A stretch of DNA of 17,079 bases from Actinomycetota bacterium (GTDB lineage Bacteria > Actinomycetota > Actinomycetes > Nanopelagicales > Nanopelagicaceae): the NCBI GenBank assembly GCA_947480375.1, contig CANKCX010000005.1, forward strand, positions 1-17,079, read 5' to 3'. A program made the translations under genes and the position numbers. This document shows positions 6,992 through 14,615 of the stretch, in pieces (the stretch's first letter is position 1; the number at the start of each line of letters is the position of its first letter). A model generated the notes under the pieces. The model did not search any database. It saw only the letters and a program-made list of their open reading frames with translations, and was not told where the DNA came from.

Positions 6992-6993
6992 AA

Positions 6994-7674
6994 ATGAAAG
7001 ATAATCTTTTAGAAAATCATGAAATGGAAATCATCGGTCGCTTGGTCGATGCATCAAACGCAACGCTTCTCTGTTCGCTTCCTGGCGATCAAAAAGTAAT
7101 TTACAAACCAATTCAAGGCGAGCGACCACTCTGGGATTTTACAGATGGTAATTTAGCTTCGCGTGAGGTAGCCGCTTTCTACATTAGCGAATTAGGAAAA
7201 TTTCATCTGGTTCCAGAAACGATACTTAGGGATGGGCCATTTGGATTAGGAGCAGTTCAAATTTGGATTGAGACAGATCAAGAACTAGATGTTGTCGAAA
7301 AGGCTCAGAGCTTTGATACCCAAATTCGACAAATGGCGCTATTTGATGCTGTTATAAATAATGCGGATCGCAAATTTGGACATGTTTTAATTTCACAAGA
7401 CGGCAAGATATTTGGCTGCGATCATGGCGTTAGCTTTCATGTTGAAGATAAATTGCGAACGGTTATCTGGCAATTTGCAGATCAAGAACTTGTAGCAGAA
7501 GAAGTTGAACAGCTTCGAAATCTTGCTGCATCGATTGATGATTCGAAGCTGGAAAATTATCTAACGGCGCTTGAAGTCGGGGCGTTGCGTGGTCGAATTG
7601 AAAAACTTCTCACTGAAAAGAGATTTCCGCTTCCGAATCCTAATTGGCCGGCTATACCTTGGCCGCCATATTAA
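6994..7674 (+). CDS. SCO1664-family protein with PI3/PI4-kinase-like fold motifs
   Basis: The protein is 226 residues from the ATG at 6994. It keeps residues expected of a small PI-kinase-like or HipA-like phosphotransferase: a lysine in VIYKP (about 38), REVAAF (about 57-62), a catalytic-loop-like NNADRKFGH (about 122-130), and a metal-site-like DHGVSFH (about 143-149). A kinase role is inferred from these motifs; I know of no demonstrated substrate. I chose 6994 because family members, as I recall them, begin just before GRLVDASNATL, and this start clears the DUF3090 stop by two bases. The same frame is open upstream to ATGs at 6961 and 6919. It is the third gene of the mshC block. Confidence 0.85.
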   Translation: MKDNLLENHEMEIIGRLVDASNATLLCSLPGDQKVIYKPIQGERPLWDFTDGNLASREVAAFYISELGKFHLVPETILRDGPFGLGAVQIWIETDQELDVVEKAQSFDTQIRQMALFDAVINNADRKFGHVLISQDGKIFGCDHGVSFHVEDKLRTVIWQFADQELVAEEVEQLRNLAASIDDSKLENYLTALEVGALRGRIEKLLTEKRFPLPNPNWPAIPWPPY

Positions 7675-7695
7675 GAAGTATCTAGATTTCTAAAC

Positions 7696-7701
7696 TAATA
7701 T
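7696..7701 (+). promoter_or_regulatory. Leaderless -10 element of mshC
   Basis: TAATAT, close to the ideal TATAAT, is followed by ACCTAC and then ATG at 7708. mshC can therefore be transcribed on its own as a leaderless message as well as from the upstream block. A weak TTAAGA at 7672-7677, 18 bases upstream, could be a -35. Confidence 0.6.
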
Positions 7702-7707
7702 ACCTAC

Positions 7708-8949
7708 ATGCATAGTTGGCCATCGGTCGTAGTTCCGGAGACCAGGGAACACCTGCCCGATTTAACCTTAAACGGGTTGACTGGGCCGATCACCATTACA
7801 AATCAAATAGATCATTTCCGTATGTATGTCTGCGGAATTACGCCATACGATGCGACGCATTTGGGCCACGCAGCTACCTATTTAACCTTCGATTTGATTA
7901 ATCGTTATTTAACAAGCCAGGGCATTTCCGTGCAATTTGTAGAGAACATCACTGACATCGATGATCCACTTTTCGAGCGCGCTGCTCGCGATAATCAATC
8001 ATGGCAAGAACTTGGCAATTCCCAAGTTGCACTTTTCCAGAGCGATATGACGGCGCTTCGCATAATGCCACCAGTGGCTTACGAATCAGTTACCGACTCG
8101 ATGTCCGAGATAATCCTCGCTATTGAAAAGCTTGCGCAGAATGGTTCGATTTACCAACTGGAATCGGATTGGTATTTTAAGATTTCTGATTTTCTAAATG
8201 AACTACCACTTGCTTATGCCGATGCACTCAAAATATTTGGAGAGCGTGGGGGAGACCCCGAGAAAATAGGTAAAGAAAATCCACTCGATCCAGTCATTTG
8301 GATTGGCAATAAATCTGGTGAACCCGGATGGGATTCGAAGCTGGGTTTTGGTCGTCCGGGTTGGCACATTGAATGCGTGGTTATAGCTCTTGCGAATTTA
8401 GTTGGCGATACCTATCTGACATCTTCTAGCGCGAACAAATATCAAATTGATTTGCAGGGCGGCGGCAGCGATCTTATTTTTCCGCATCATTTCATGACGG
8501 CGGCTATGACAAAGTCTTTGACCGGGTACGAATTCGCTCAAACTTACTTACATGCCGGAATGGTTGGTTTAGATGGCGAGAAAATGAGCAAGAGCAAGGG
8601 AAACTTAGTATTAGTTTCCAACCTTCTCAAAAGTGGTTATGACGCCATGGTTATTCGTTTCGCCCTTTTGAATGAACATTTTGCAACTGACCGAATGTGG
8701 CGTGATACAACTATTCAAGAAGCACAAAATAGAGTTGATTTAATCCGCTCCGCACTTTCTCGTAACGAGGTTGCGCCTACTTCAGATACAATTTCAAAAA
8801 TTGCAAAGGCGCTTTCAAATAATTTAGATACCCCAACTGCGCTAAAAGCCCTAGATAACTGGGTTAAAGAGACAGAGAGCGGTGCTACCGGGGGTAGCGT
8901 CGGTGAATTAAGTCGCTTTCTCGACACAATGCTCGGCTTAGCTCTCTAA
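7708..8949 (+). CDS. mshC: Cysteine:1D-myo-inositol 2-amino-2-deoxy-alpha-D-glucopyranoside ligase (mycothiol synthesis)
   Basis: It joins cysteine to GlcN-inositol with ATP, the third committed step of mycothiol synthesis. It is a class I cysteinyl-tRNA synthetase relative. The 413-residue protein begins with the MshC-type MHSWP and has CGITPYDATHLGHA (zinc Cys and HIGH-type motif), ENITDIDDPLFERA, GWHIEC (second zinc Cys), GGGSDLIFPHH (zinc His) and KMSKSKGN (KMSKS). It lacks the tRNA-binding C-terminal domains of CysRS, as expected. Two oddities stand out. The conserved HHE-x4-H of MshC reads HHF-x4-M here. There is also an insertion of about 12 residues before the GGGSDLIF motif compared with the Mycobacterium protein as I remember it. 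No Shine-Dalgarno sequence is present; the leaderless promoter fixes the start. Confidence 0.93.
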   Translation: MHSWPSVVVPETREHLPDLTLNGLTGPITITNQIDHFRMYVCGITPYDATHLGHAATYLTFDLINRYLTSQGISVQFVENITDIDDPLFERAARDNQSWQELGNSQVALFQSDMTALRIMPPVAYESVTDSMSEIILAIEKLAQNGSIYQLESDWYFKISDFLNELPLAYADALKIFGERGGDPEKIGKENPLDPVIWIGNKSGEPGWDSKLGFGRPGWHIECVVIALANLVGDTYLTSSSANKYQIDLQGGGSDLIFPHHFMTAAMTKSLTGYEFAQTYLHAGMVGLDGEKMSKSKGNLVLVSNLLKSGYDAMVIRFALLNEHFATDRMWRDTTIQEAQNRVDLIRSALSRNEVAPTSDTISKIAKALSNNLDTPTALKALDNWVKETESGATGGSVGELSRFLDTMLGLAL

Positions 8950-8951
8950 GG

Positions 8952-8957
8952 TAACCT
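8952..8957 (+). promoter_or_regulatory. Candidate -10 element of metH
   Basis: TAACCT lies within AAGGTAACCTT, an inverted repeat around a central A, and is eight bases before the metH ATG. The spacing is two bases longer than at the other leaderless genes. The whole gap between mshC and metH is only 16 bases, so there is no room for a cobalamin riboswitch. Confidence 0.4.
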
Positions 8958-8965
8958 TCTCCCAA

Positions 8966-11900
8966 ATGAAAACATCTTCCAGCCTTCGCGCTGCCATGGC
9001 ATCTCGCGTAATTATCGCTGATGGTGCAATGGGAACGATGCTTCAAGAGGCCAATCCCACTTTAGAAGATTTTCAAGGTCACGAGGGTTGCAACGAGATT
9101 CTTAATGTGTCAAAGCCCGAACTTGTTAAGTCAGTCCATCGCAAGTATTTAGAAGTTGGCGTCGATGCGATTGAGACGAATACATTTGGTGCAAATTGGG
9201 CGAATCTTGCCGAGTATGGAATTGAAGATCGAATTTACGAGCTGGCCTATGCAGGAGCAAAATTAGCCACCGAAGTTGCAGCTGAATTTAGTACTGAATC
9301 CAAACCTCGCTGGGTACTCGGTTCACTTGGGCCAGGTACCAAACTTCCGACACTTGGTCACACCGAATATGTAAATTTAAAAGAGGCATATTTAACTGCT
9401 TCCAAAGGCCTTCTTGATGGCGGGGCAGATGCGCTTTTGATTGAAACTACGCAGGATTTACTGCAAGCAAAAGCTGCAATAAATGGTGCACGTGAAGCGA
9501 TTGCCATTTGCGAACGAGACATTATTTTGATCGCACAGGTTACGGTAGAAGCAACGGGAACTATGTTGCTGGGTTCAGAAATAGGAGCAGCGCTCAACGC
9601 CCTCGAACCACTTGAAATAGATTTGATTGGCCTAAATTGCGCGACAGGGCCAGCTGAGATGAGTGAACACCTAAGAGTTCTATCCAAGAATAGCTCGGTG
9701 GGCATTTCGGTAATGCCTAATGCTGGCCTGCCACAACTTGGTGCAAACGGTGCAACTTATCCGCTCTCACCAAATGAACTTGCAGATTATCTGGCCGATT
9801 TTGTAATTTCATACGGTCTGACATTGATCGGTGGATGTTGCGGTACAACACCAGCACATCTCGCAGCAGTCGTTGCAAAACTAGATCAACATAAAGTTGT
9901 TTCACGGAAAATAGAACGTGAAATTGGCGCTTCTTCGCTCTATCAATTTGTACCATTCAGACAAGATCTCACTTATATGTCCATCGGTGAACGAGCAAAT
10001 GCAAATGGCTCTCGTGCTTTTAGAGATGCACTCTTAGCTGAAGATTGGCAGAGCTGTATTGAAATTGCCCGCGATCAAATTCGCGATGGTGCACACATGC
10101 TTGATCTTTCAGTAGATTATGTTGGACGCGATGGCGTTGCAGACATGAATGAATTAGCTTCTCGACTTGCGACAAGTTCTACGCTACCGATTGTTTTAGA
10201 CTCGACCGAGCCCGCAGTATTACGTGCAGGGCTAGAACATCTTGGTGGCAGATCAGTTATCAATTCAGTTAACTACGAGGATGGCGATGGTCCAAACTCT
10301 AGATTCGCAAAAATTATGCCACTTGTTAAAGAGCACGGAGCAGCGGTAGTGGCTCTAACCATTGATGAGACCGGTCAGGCTAGAACCCAAGAGTGGAAAG
10401 TAAGTGTTGCGACTCGATTAATCGAAGATTTGACCAAAAATTGGGGCATGGCAACTGGCGACATTTTGATTGATTGCCTAACCTTCCCAATTGCAACCGG
10501 CCAGGAAGAGACCCGCCGTGATGGAATTGAAACTTTAAATGCAATCGCGGAGTTGAAAAGCAAATATCCGGAAGTGCAAACAACTCTTGGAGTTTCGAAT
10601 GTTTCTTTCGGTCTAAACCCAGCGGCACGAATAGTTCTAAACTCGGTTTTCTTGGCTGAAGCAGTTAAGGTTGGATTAGATTCCGCAATAGTTCATCCAT
10701 CAAAAATAACCCCGATCGCCCGAATTGATCCAGCGCAATTAAAAGGGGCTTTAGATCTGATTTATGATCGTAGAACCTTTGACGAGAACTCGAACTGTAC
10801 TTTCGATCCACTTTCCACTTACCTAGAACTTTTCGATGGCGTTGAAAGTAAATCGACGAAAGTCAGCAGAGCGGCAGAGCTCGCGGCACTTCCTCTAATT
10901 GAACGCCTACAACGACGGATTATCGACGGCGAGAAGGTCGGTCTTGAGGCCGATCTTGATGAAGCCATGTCAGAAGGTTTGAAGCCACTTGCGATTATTA
11001 ATGAGCATCTGCTTACGGGTATGAAAACCGTTGGCGAACTCTTTGGCAGCGGACAGATGCAGTTACCTTTCGTATTGCAATCTGCCGAAGTAATGAAGGC
11101 TGCAGTTGCGCTTCTTGAGCCACATATGGAGAAGAGCGAAGATGCAGGCAAAGGAAAAATTCTTCTTGCAACCGTAAAGGGCGATGTTCACGATATCGGT
11201 AAGAATTTAGTTGATATTATTCTTTCGAATAATGGTTACAACACGGTAAACATTGGAATTAAGCAGACCGTAAACCAAATTATCGATGCGGCGACAGAAA
11301 ATAACGTTGATGTCATAGGTATGTCAGGTTTGCTAGTTAAGTCGACGGTAATTATGAAAGAGAATCTCGAAGAACTATCTACTCGTGATCTCGCTAAAAA
11401 ATGGCCAATTATCCTTGGAGGAGCAGCCTTAACCAGAAGCTTTGTAGAGGAAGACTTGGCTGGAAATTTTGACGGCACAGTTCGTTATGCGAAAGATGCC
11501 TTTGAAGGTTTAAGCCTGATGGATTCTATGATGGCAATAAAGCGAGGTGATGCAGGTGTCGAGTTACCTCCACTGCGTCAACGCCGAACTCCAAACACGA
11601 GATTGAACCGTGAACCGAATTTAGATACAAATCGTTCGGATGTAGATGCAACAAATACGCTTCCTACTCCACCTTTCTACGGTTCAAGAATCGTTAAGGG
11701 AATTCCACTTGCATCTTATTTAGGAGCTCTCGATGAGCGCGCGCTCTTTGTGGGCCAGTGGGGTTTATCGGGTAAGCGTGGAGAATTTGAAAAAATGGTT
11801 GAGGAAGAAGGTCGTCCAAGATTACGTTCACTGTTGAATGATGTGCAAGCAAATGGATGGCTAAATGCCGCTGTGGTTTATGGATATTTCCCGTGTTACA

Positions 11901-12454
11901 GCGAAGGAAATGATTTAATAATTTTGCATCACGAAGGGCCGGATAAGGGTAAGCCTCGAATCAAATTTACTTTTCCGAGACAGAGTCGCGATCGAAGATT
12001 GTGCTTAAGTGATTTCTTCAGAAGAAAGGAGAGCGGTGAGATCGACACTGTCGCTTTCCATGTTGTAACTATGGGCCAAAGCGTGAGCGATGCAACTGCA
12101 AAGTTATTCGCAGCAAATGAATATCGAGAATATTTGGAACTACATGGTCTCTCGGTCCAACTTACTGAGGCGCTTGCCGAACATTGGCACGCACGCATAA
12201 GAGAAGAACTTGGATTTAATCTCGAAGATTCAAAAGATATTGCGGAAATTCTCGATCAAGGTTATCGCGGATCCAGATACTCATTTGGTTACCCAGCATG
12301 TCCGGATCTTGAACAGCAACGCCAACTCTGTGAACTACTTGAACCAGAACGTATCGGCGTAGAACTCAGTGAAGAATTCCAGCTGCACCCAGAACAATCA
12401 ACTTCAGCGATTATTGTGCATCACCCTGAAGCGAAATATTTCAACGCAACATGA
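8966..12454 (+). CDS. metH: Cobalamin-dependent methionine synthase
   Basis: It transfers methyl from 5-methyltetrahydrofolate to homocysteine through a cobalamin cofactor, making methionine and regenerating folate. All four modules are present in 1162 residues. The homocysteine domain (1 to about 310) has DGAMGTML, GLNC (zinc Cys about 225) and GGCCGT (zinc Cys pair about 291-292). The pterin domain (about 335-620) has IGERANANGSRAF. The cobalamin domain has a helical cap from about 640 and DVHDIGKN (axial His about 741) with SGLLVKS. The S-adenosylmethionine activation domain (about 910-1150) has YGYFPCYSEGNDLI and RGSRYSFGYPACPD. It is intact and of normal actinobacterial length. The following HAD gene overlaps its stop. 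Confidence 0.97.
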   Translation: MKTSSSLRAAMASRVIIADGAMGTMLQEANPTLEDFQGHEGCNEILNVSKPELVKSVHRKYLEVGVDAIETNTFGANWANLAEYGIEDRIYELAYAGAKLATEVAAEFSTESKPRWVLGSLGPGTKLPTLGHTEYVNLKEAYLTASKGLLDGGADALLIETTQDLLQAKAAINGAREAIAICERDIILIAQVTVEATGTMLLGSEIGAALNALEPLEIDLIGLNCATGPAEMSEHLRVLSKNSSVGISVMPNAGLPQLGANGATYPLSPNELADYLADFVISYGLTLIGGCCGTTPAHLAAVVAKLDQHKVVSRKIEREIGASSLYQFVPFRQDLTYMSIGERANANGSRAFRDALLAEDWQSCIEIARDQIRDGAHMLDLSVDYVGRDGVADMNELASRLATSSTLPIVLDSTEPAVLRAGLEHLGGRSVINSVNYEDGDGPNSRFAKIMPLVKEHGAAVVALTIDETGQARTQEWKVSVATRLIEDLTKNWGMATGDILIDCLTFPIATGQEETRRDGIETLNAIAELKSKYPEVQTTLGVSNVSFGLNPAARIVLNSVFLAEAVKVGLDSAIVHPSKITPIARIDPAQLKGALDLIYDRRTFDENSNCTFDPLSTYLELFDGVESKSTKVSRAAELAALPLIERLQRRIIDGEKVGLEADLDEAMSEGLKPLAIINEHLLTGMKTVGELFGSGQMQLPFVLQSAEVMKAAVALLEPHMEKSEDAGKGKILLATVKGDVHDIGKNLVDIILSNNGYNTVNIGIKQTVNQIIDAATENNVDVIGMSGLLVKSTVIMKENLEELSTRDLAKKWPIILGGAALTRSFVEEDLAGNFDGTVRYAKDAFEGLSLMDSMMAIKRGDAGVELPPLRQRRTPNTRLNREPNLDTNRSDVDATNTLPTPPFYGSRIVKGIPLASYLGALDERALFVGQWGLSGKRGEFEKMVEEEGRPRLRSLLNDVQANGWLNAAVVYGYFPCYSEGNDLIILHHEGPDKGKPRIKFTFPRQSRDRRLCLSDFFRRKESGEIDTVAFHVVTMGQSVSDATAKLFAANEYREYLELHGLSVQLTEALAEHWHARIREELGFNLEDSKDIAEILDQGYRGSRYSFGYPACPDLEQQRQLCELLEPERIGVELSEEFQLHPEQSTSAIIVHHPEAKYFNAT

Positions 12455-13095
12455 TGCCCAAGGCAGTTTTCTTCGACATGGATGGAACCCTCATAGATTC
12501 AGAGCCGTTGTGGCTTGAAAATGAGATTAAGTTGATGGCGCAGTTCGATTATGAATGGACAATCGAAGACCAAAAGCATTGCATTGGTGGGCCAATCCAA
12601 AAAACGGCAAACTATATGGTTAGTAAAGCTAAGAGCGAGAACGATCCACAATTTTTCATCGAAGCGCTTATCTCAATGGTCAGTACAGATTTTGAAAGTC
12701 GTTTAACTTTTATGCCTGGAGCGCTGGAACTTCTAAAAGAGATATCCGAACTTGGAATTAAATTAGCCCTCGTTTCAGCAAGTCCGAGGCAGATGCTTGA
12801 AGCGACACATCGGGTATTAGAGGGTAAATATTTCGAACTCTTGGTTTCCAGCGACGATGTGCAAAAAGCGAAGCCAGATCCTGAGTGTTATCGCAAAGCC
12901 GCAGAATTCTTTGGTGTGGATATCTCTGATTGTTTAGTGCTCGAGGATTCGGCAACGGGGGTTGCTTCTGGAAGAGCGAGCGGAGCTCGTGTGGTTGCGA
13001 TTCCACATTTAGTATCGGTTGAATCAGATGAGAGGGTAGTAATAATCAACTCCCTCTTGGGTATTACTGCAAAAGAGTTATTCGAGCTTCACTAA
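12451..13095 (+). CDS. HAD-superfamily hydrolase, beta-phosphoglucomutase-like subfamily
   Basis: This is a cytosolic phosphatase or phosphomutase of 214 residues. Motif I is FFDMDGTLIDSEPLW with nucleophile Asp9 and acid/base Asp11. A helical cap spans about 15-85. Motif II is the Ser/Thr in LVSASPR, motif III the Lys in KAKPDPE, and motif IV LEDSATGV. The pattern DSEPLW plus DPECYRKAA is common in actinobacterial phosphatases for sugar or nucleotide phosphates; the substrate cannot be assigned. The start ATG overlaps the metH stop (ATGATG), so translation is probably coupled. A second in-frame ATG at 12454 is equally possible. Confidence 0.9.
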   Translation: MMPKAVFFDMDGTLIDSEPLWLENEIKLMAQFDYEWTIEDQKHCIGGPIQKTANYMVSKAKSENDPQFFIEALISMVSTDFESRLTFMPGALELLKEISELGIKLALVSASPRQMLEATHRVLEGKYFELLVSSDDVQKAKPDPECYRKAAEFFGVDISDCLVLEDSATGVASGRASGARVVAIPHLVSVESDERVVIINSLLGITAKELFELH

Positions 13096-13102
13096 TCATG
13101 GT

Positions 13103-13108
13103 TAGGAT
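13103..13108 (+). promoter_or_regulatory. Leaderless -10 element of trmI
   Basis: TAGGAT is followed by TCGAAT and then ATG at 13115. It follows the same six-base rule as the other leaderless genes. TTCGAG at 13081 is at best a poor -35. Confidence 0.6.
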
Positions 13109-13114
13109 TCGAAT

Positions 13115-13993
13115 ATGAGCGTTGATGATTTATCTCAAAATTCAGATGCCAATTTCAAGGTAGGTGATCGGGTTCAGTTAACCGATGCCAAAGGCAAGAT
13201 GCACACAATTACTCTTCAACTAAACCAAGAGTGGCATACACATAATGGATGGTTGGTACATAACGAGGTAATAGGACTACCGCAAGGTTCTGTGGTGGAA
13301 ACAACAGGCGGACTAAAGTTCTTAGCATTTAAGCCACTTCTAGCAGATTATGTATTGGCAATGCCAAGAGGCGCAACAATCGTTTATCCAAAAGACGCTG
13401 CAATGATTCTTGGTTTTGCAGATATTGCTCCTGGCTTATCGGTTCTTGAAGCAGGAGTGGGTTCAGGAGCGCTCTCGATCTCATTATTACGTGCTGTGGG
13501 TGCACGCGGTCAGGTTGATTCCTTTGAAAAACGTGATGAATTCGCAACTATTGCGGCAAAAAACATCGCACAATATTTCGGCGAGAAGCCCAACAATTGG
13601 ACTTTGACGTTAGATGCAGTTCAAGATTTCGCACATCAGAAGAAATATGATCGAGTTGTATTAGACATGCTCGCTCCATGGGAATGTATATCTATGGCAA
13701 GTGAAGTTCTAAATCCTGGTGGAGTATTTATTGCCTATGTCGCTACTACAACCCAGCTGTCGCAAACAGCTGAAGCGATAAAGAAGAGCGCTAACTTCAC
13801 CGAACCTGAAAGTTCTGAAACCATAGTGCGCGGCTGGCATCACGAAGGATTAGCAGTTAGGCCCCAACATAGAATGATTGGACATACCGCATTCCTAATT
13901 ATGGCTCGGCGTTTAGCGCCAGGAACTGTTGCACCAGCACGACGAAGGAGACCTTCTAAAGGCGCTTACGGAACTAACGAATCAGAGAGTTAA
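13115..13993 (+). CDS. trmI: tRNA (adenine-58-N1)-methyltransferase
   Basis: It methylates N1 of A58 in the T loop of tRNAs using S-adenosylmethionine. The 292-residue protein has an N-terminal beta-rich domain (about 1-85, beginning near FKVGDRVQLTD). A Rossmann methyltransferase core follows, with motif I VLEAGVGSGALS (about 111-122), an acidic residue in FEKRDEFA, and LDMLAPWE (about 183-190) at the active site. The C-terminal tail is basic (ARRRRPSK), a likely RNA contact. The length and motifs match the Rv2118c type. In many actinobacteria the proteasomal ATPase gene follows directly; here the next gene is a convergent FKBP whose stop codon overlaps this one's. Confidence 0.94.
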   Translation: MSVDDLSQNSDANFKVGDRVQLTDAKGKMHTITLQLNQEWHTHNGWLVHNEVIGLPQGSVVETTGGLKFLAFKPLLADYVLAMPRGATIVYPKDAAMILGFADIAPGLSVLEAGVGSGALSISLLRAVGARGQVDSFEKRDEFATIAAKNIAQYFGEKPNNWTLTLDAVQDFAHQKKYDRVVLDMLAPWECISMASEVLNPGGVFIAYVATTTQLSQTAEAIKKSANFTEPESSETIVRGWHHEGLAVRPQHRMIGHTAFLIMARRLAPGTVAPARRRRPSKGAYGTNESES

Positions 13994-14526
13994 TTAACGT
14001 TTACAACGTCAACTACGAATGCCAAAGTTTCATTAGGTCCAATTGGACCAGAACCGCTAGCACCGTATGCAAGATCCGGTGGAATAACTAGAAGTCTGCG
14101 ACCTCCAACTTTCATTCCAGGCATACCTTGCTGCCAACCTTGAATTACGCCACTCAATGGGAAGATTGCTGGTTGCCCGCTCCAAGAAGATTGAATAACT
14201 TTTCCAGTTGCCCATGAAATCAATACGTAATGAACTGTCAGGGTAGAAGTTGAAACAACTTCCGTTCCGTTGCCGACAACAATGTCTTTTGTAACCAGGG
14301 CGGCAGGTGCATCGCCAATAGGTTGTCCAATCTTCGGTTCTTTTCCGAAATCGGCAGATACCGACATATATTCGCGTTCTGATGCTGCATTTGTCATTGC
14401 ATTCTCCTTTTGTGCAGAACCAGTTCCGCCATCTAATGAGCAAGAGGTTAGAAGTGTCAACGAAGCAAGTGCCACTACAGCTTTGAGCGTGGCACTTTTT
14501 TTGGGCGGACTGTTTCTATTTTTCAT
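13990..14526 (-). CDS. FKBP-type peptidyl-prolyl isomerase, lipoprotein
   Basis: This is a cell-surface proline isomerase or chaperone-like protein of 178 residues. The N-terminus is a lipoprotein signal: basic MKNRNSPPKK, a hydrophobic run, and lipobox LLTSC with the lipidated Cys at 29. A linker of about 55 residues follows, then one FKBP domain (about 85-178) with VHYV, FPLSGVIQGWQQGMPGMKVGGRR and VIPPDLAYG. Where active FKBPs usually read FDSS, this one reads IQSS, so isomerase activity may be reduced. AGGAG lies ten bases before the ATG, and an AT-rich TATACA a little further up may be the -10. FKBP genes often sit beside pafA-pafBC in actinobacteria, which fits its position here. Confidence 0.9.
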   Translation of the reverse strand: MKNRNSPPKKSATLKAVVALASLTLLTSCSLDGGTGSAQKENAMTNAASEREYMSVSADFGKEPKIGQPIGDAPAALVTKDIVVGNGTEVVSTSTLTVHYVLISWATGKVIQSSWSGQPAIFPLSGVIQGWQQGMPGMKVGGRRLLVIPPDLAYGASGSGPIGPNETLAFVVDVVNVN

Positions 14527-14603
14527 ATCCCTGATGCTCCTATTTTGTATAAATCTTCTGGCCTAAATATCGTTTAAGCCCGGCGCTAAGGTTACCAAAC
14601 CGC

Positions 14604-14609
14604 TAGGGT
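14604..14609 (+). promoter_or_regulatory. Leaderless -10 element of pafBC
   Basis: TAGGGT is followed by TTTCTT and then GTG at 14616, a six-base gap. This supports the GTG as the true pafB start. GGTTACC at 14590-14596, just upstream, resembles the GGTAACC before metH and the phosphatase. Confidence 0.6.
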
Positions 14610-14615
14610 TTTCTT

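Noticed and set aside
6919..6993. Upstream extension of the SCO1664-family gene to ATG 6919 or 6961
   Set aside because: The extension runs through the conserved zinc-ribbon codons of DUF3090 in another frame, and its residues do not resemble the family N-terminus. ATG 6994 is preferred.
8881..8901. Hairpin with nine paired bases and a GGG loop near the mshC 3' end
   Set aside because: No T-run follows on the + strand, two of the pairs are G-T, and the sequence encodes a glycine-rich linker. I do not call it a terminator or attenuator.
9358..12198. Several open frames of 60-115 codons antisense to metH
   Set aside because: metH is intact across the whole region. These frames have no motifs, no ribosome sites and no neighbours that would support them.
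14036..14049. Perfect 14-base palindrome GGTCCAATTGGACC near the FKBP 3' end
   Set aside because: It falls in codons for a Gly-Pro-Ile-Gly-Pro stretch in a conserved FKBP loop. It has no loop or T-tract to act as a terminator, so it is most likely a by-product of the codons.
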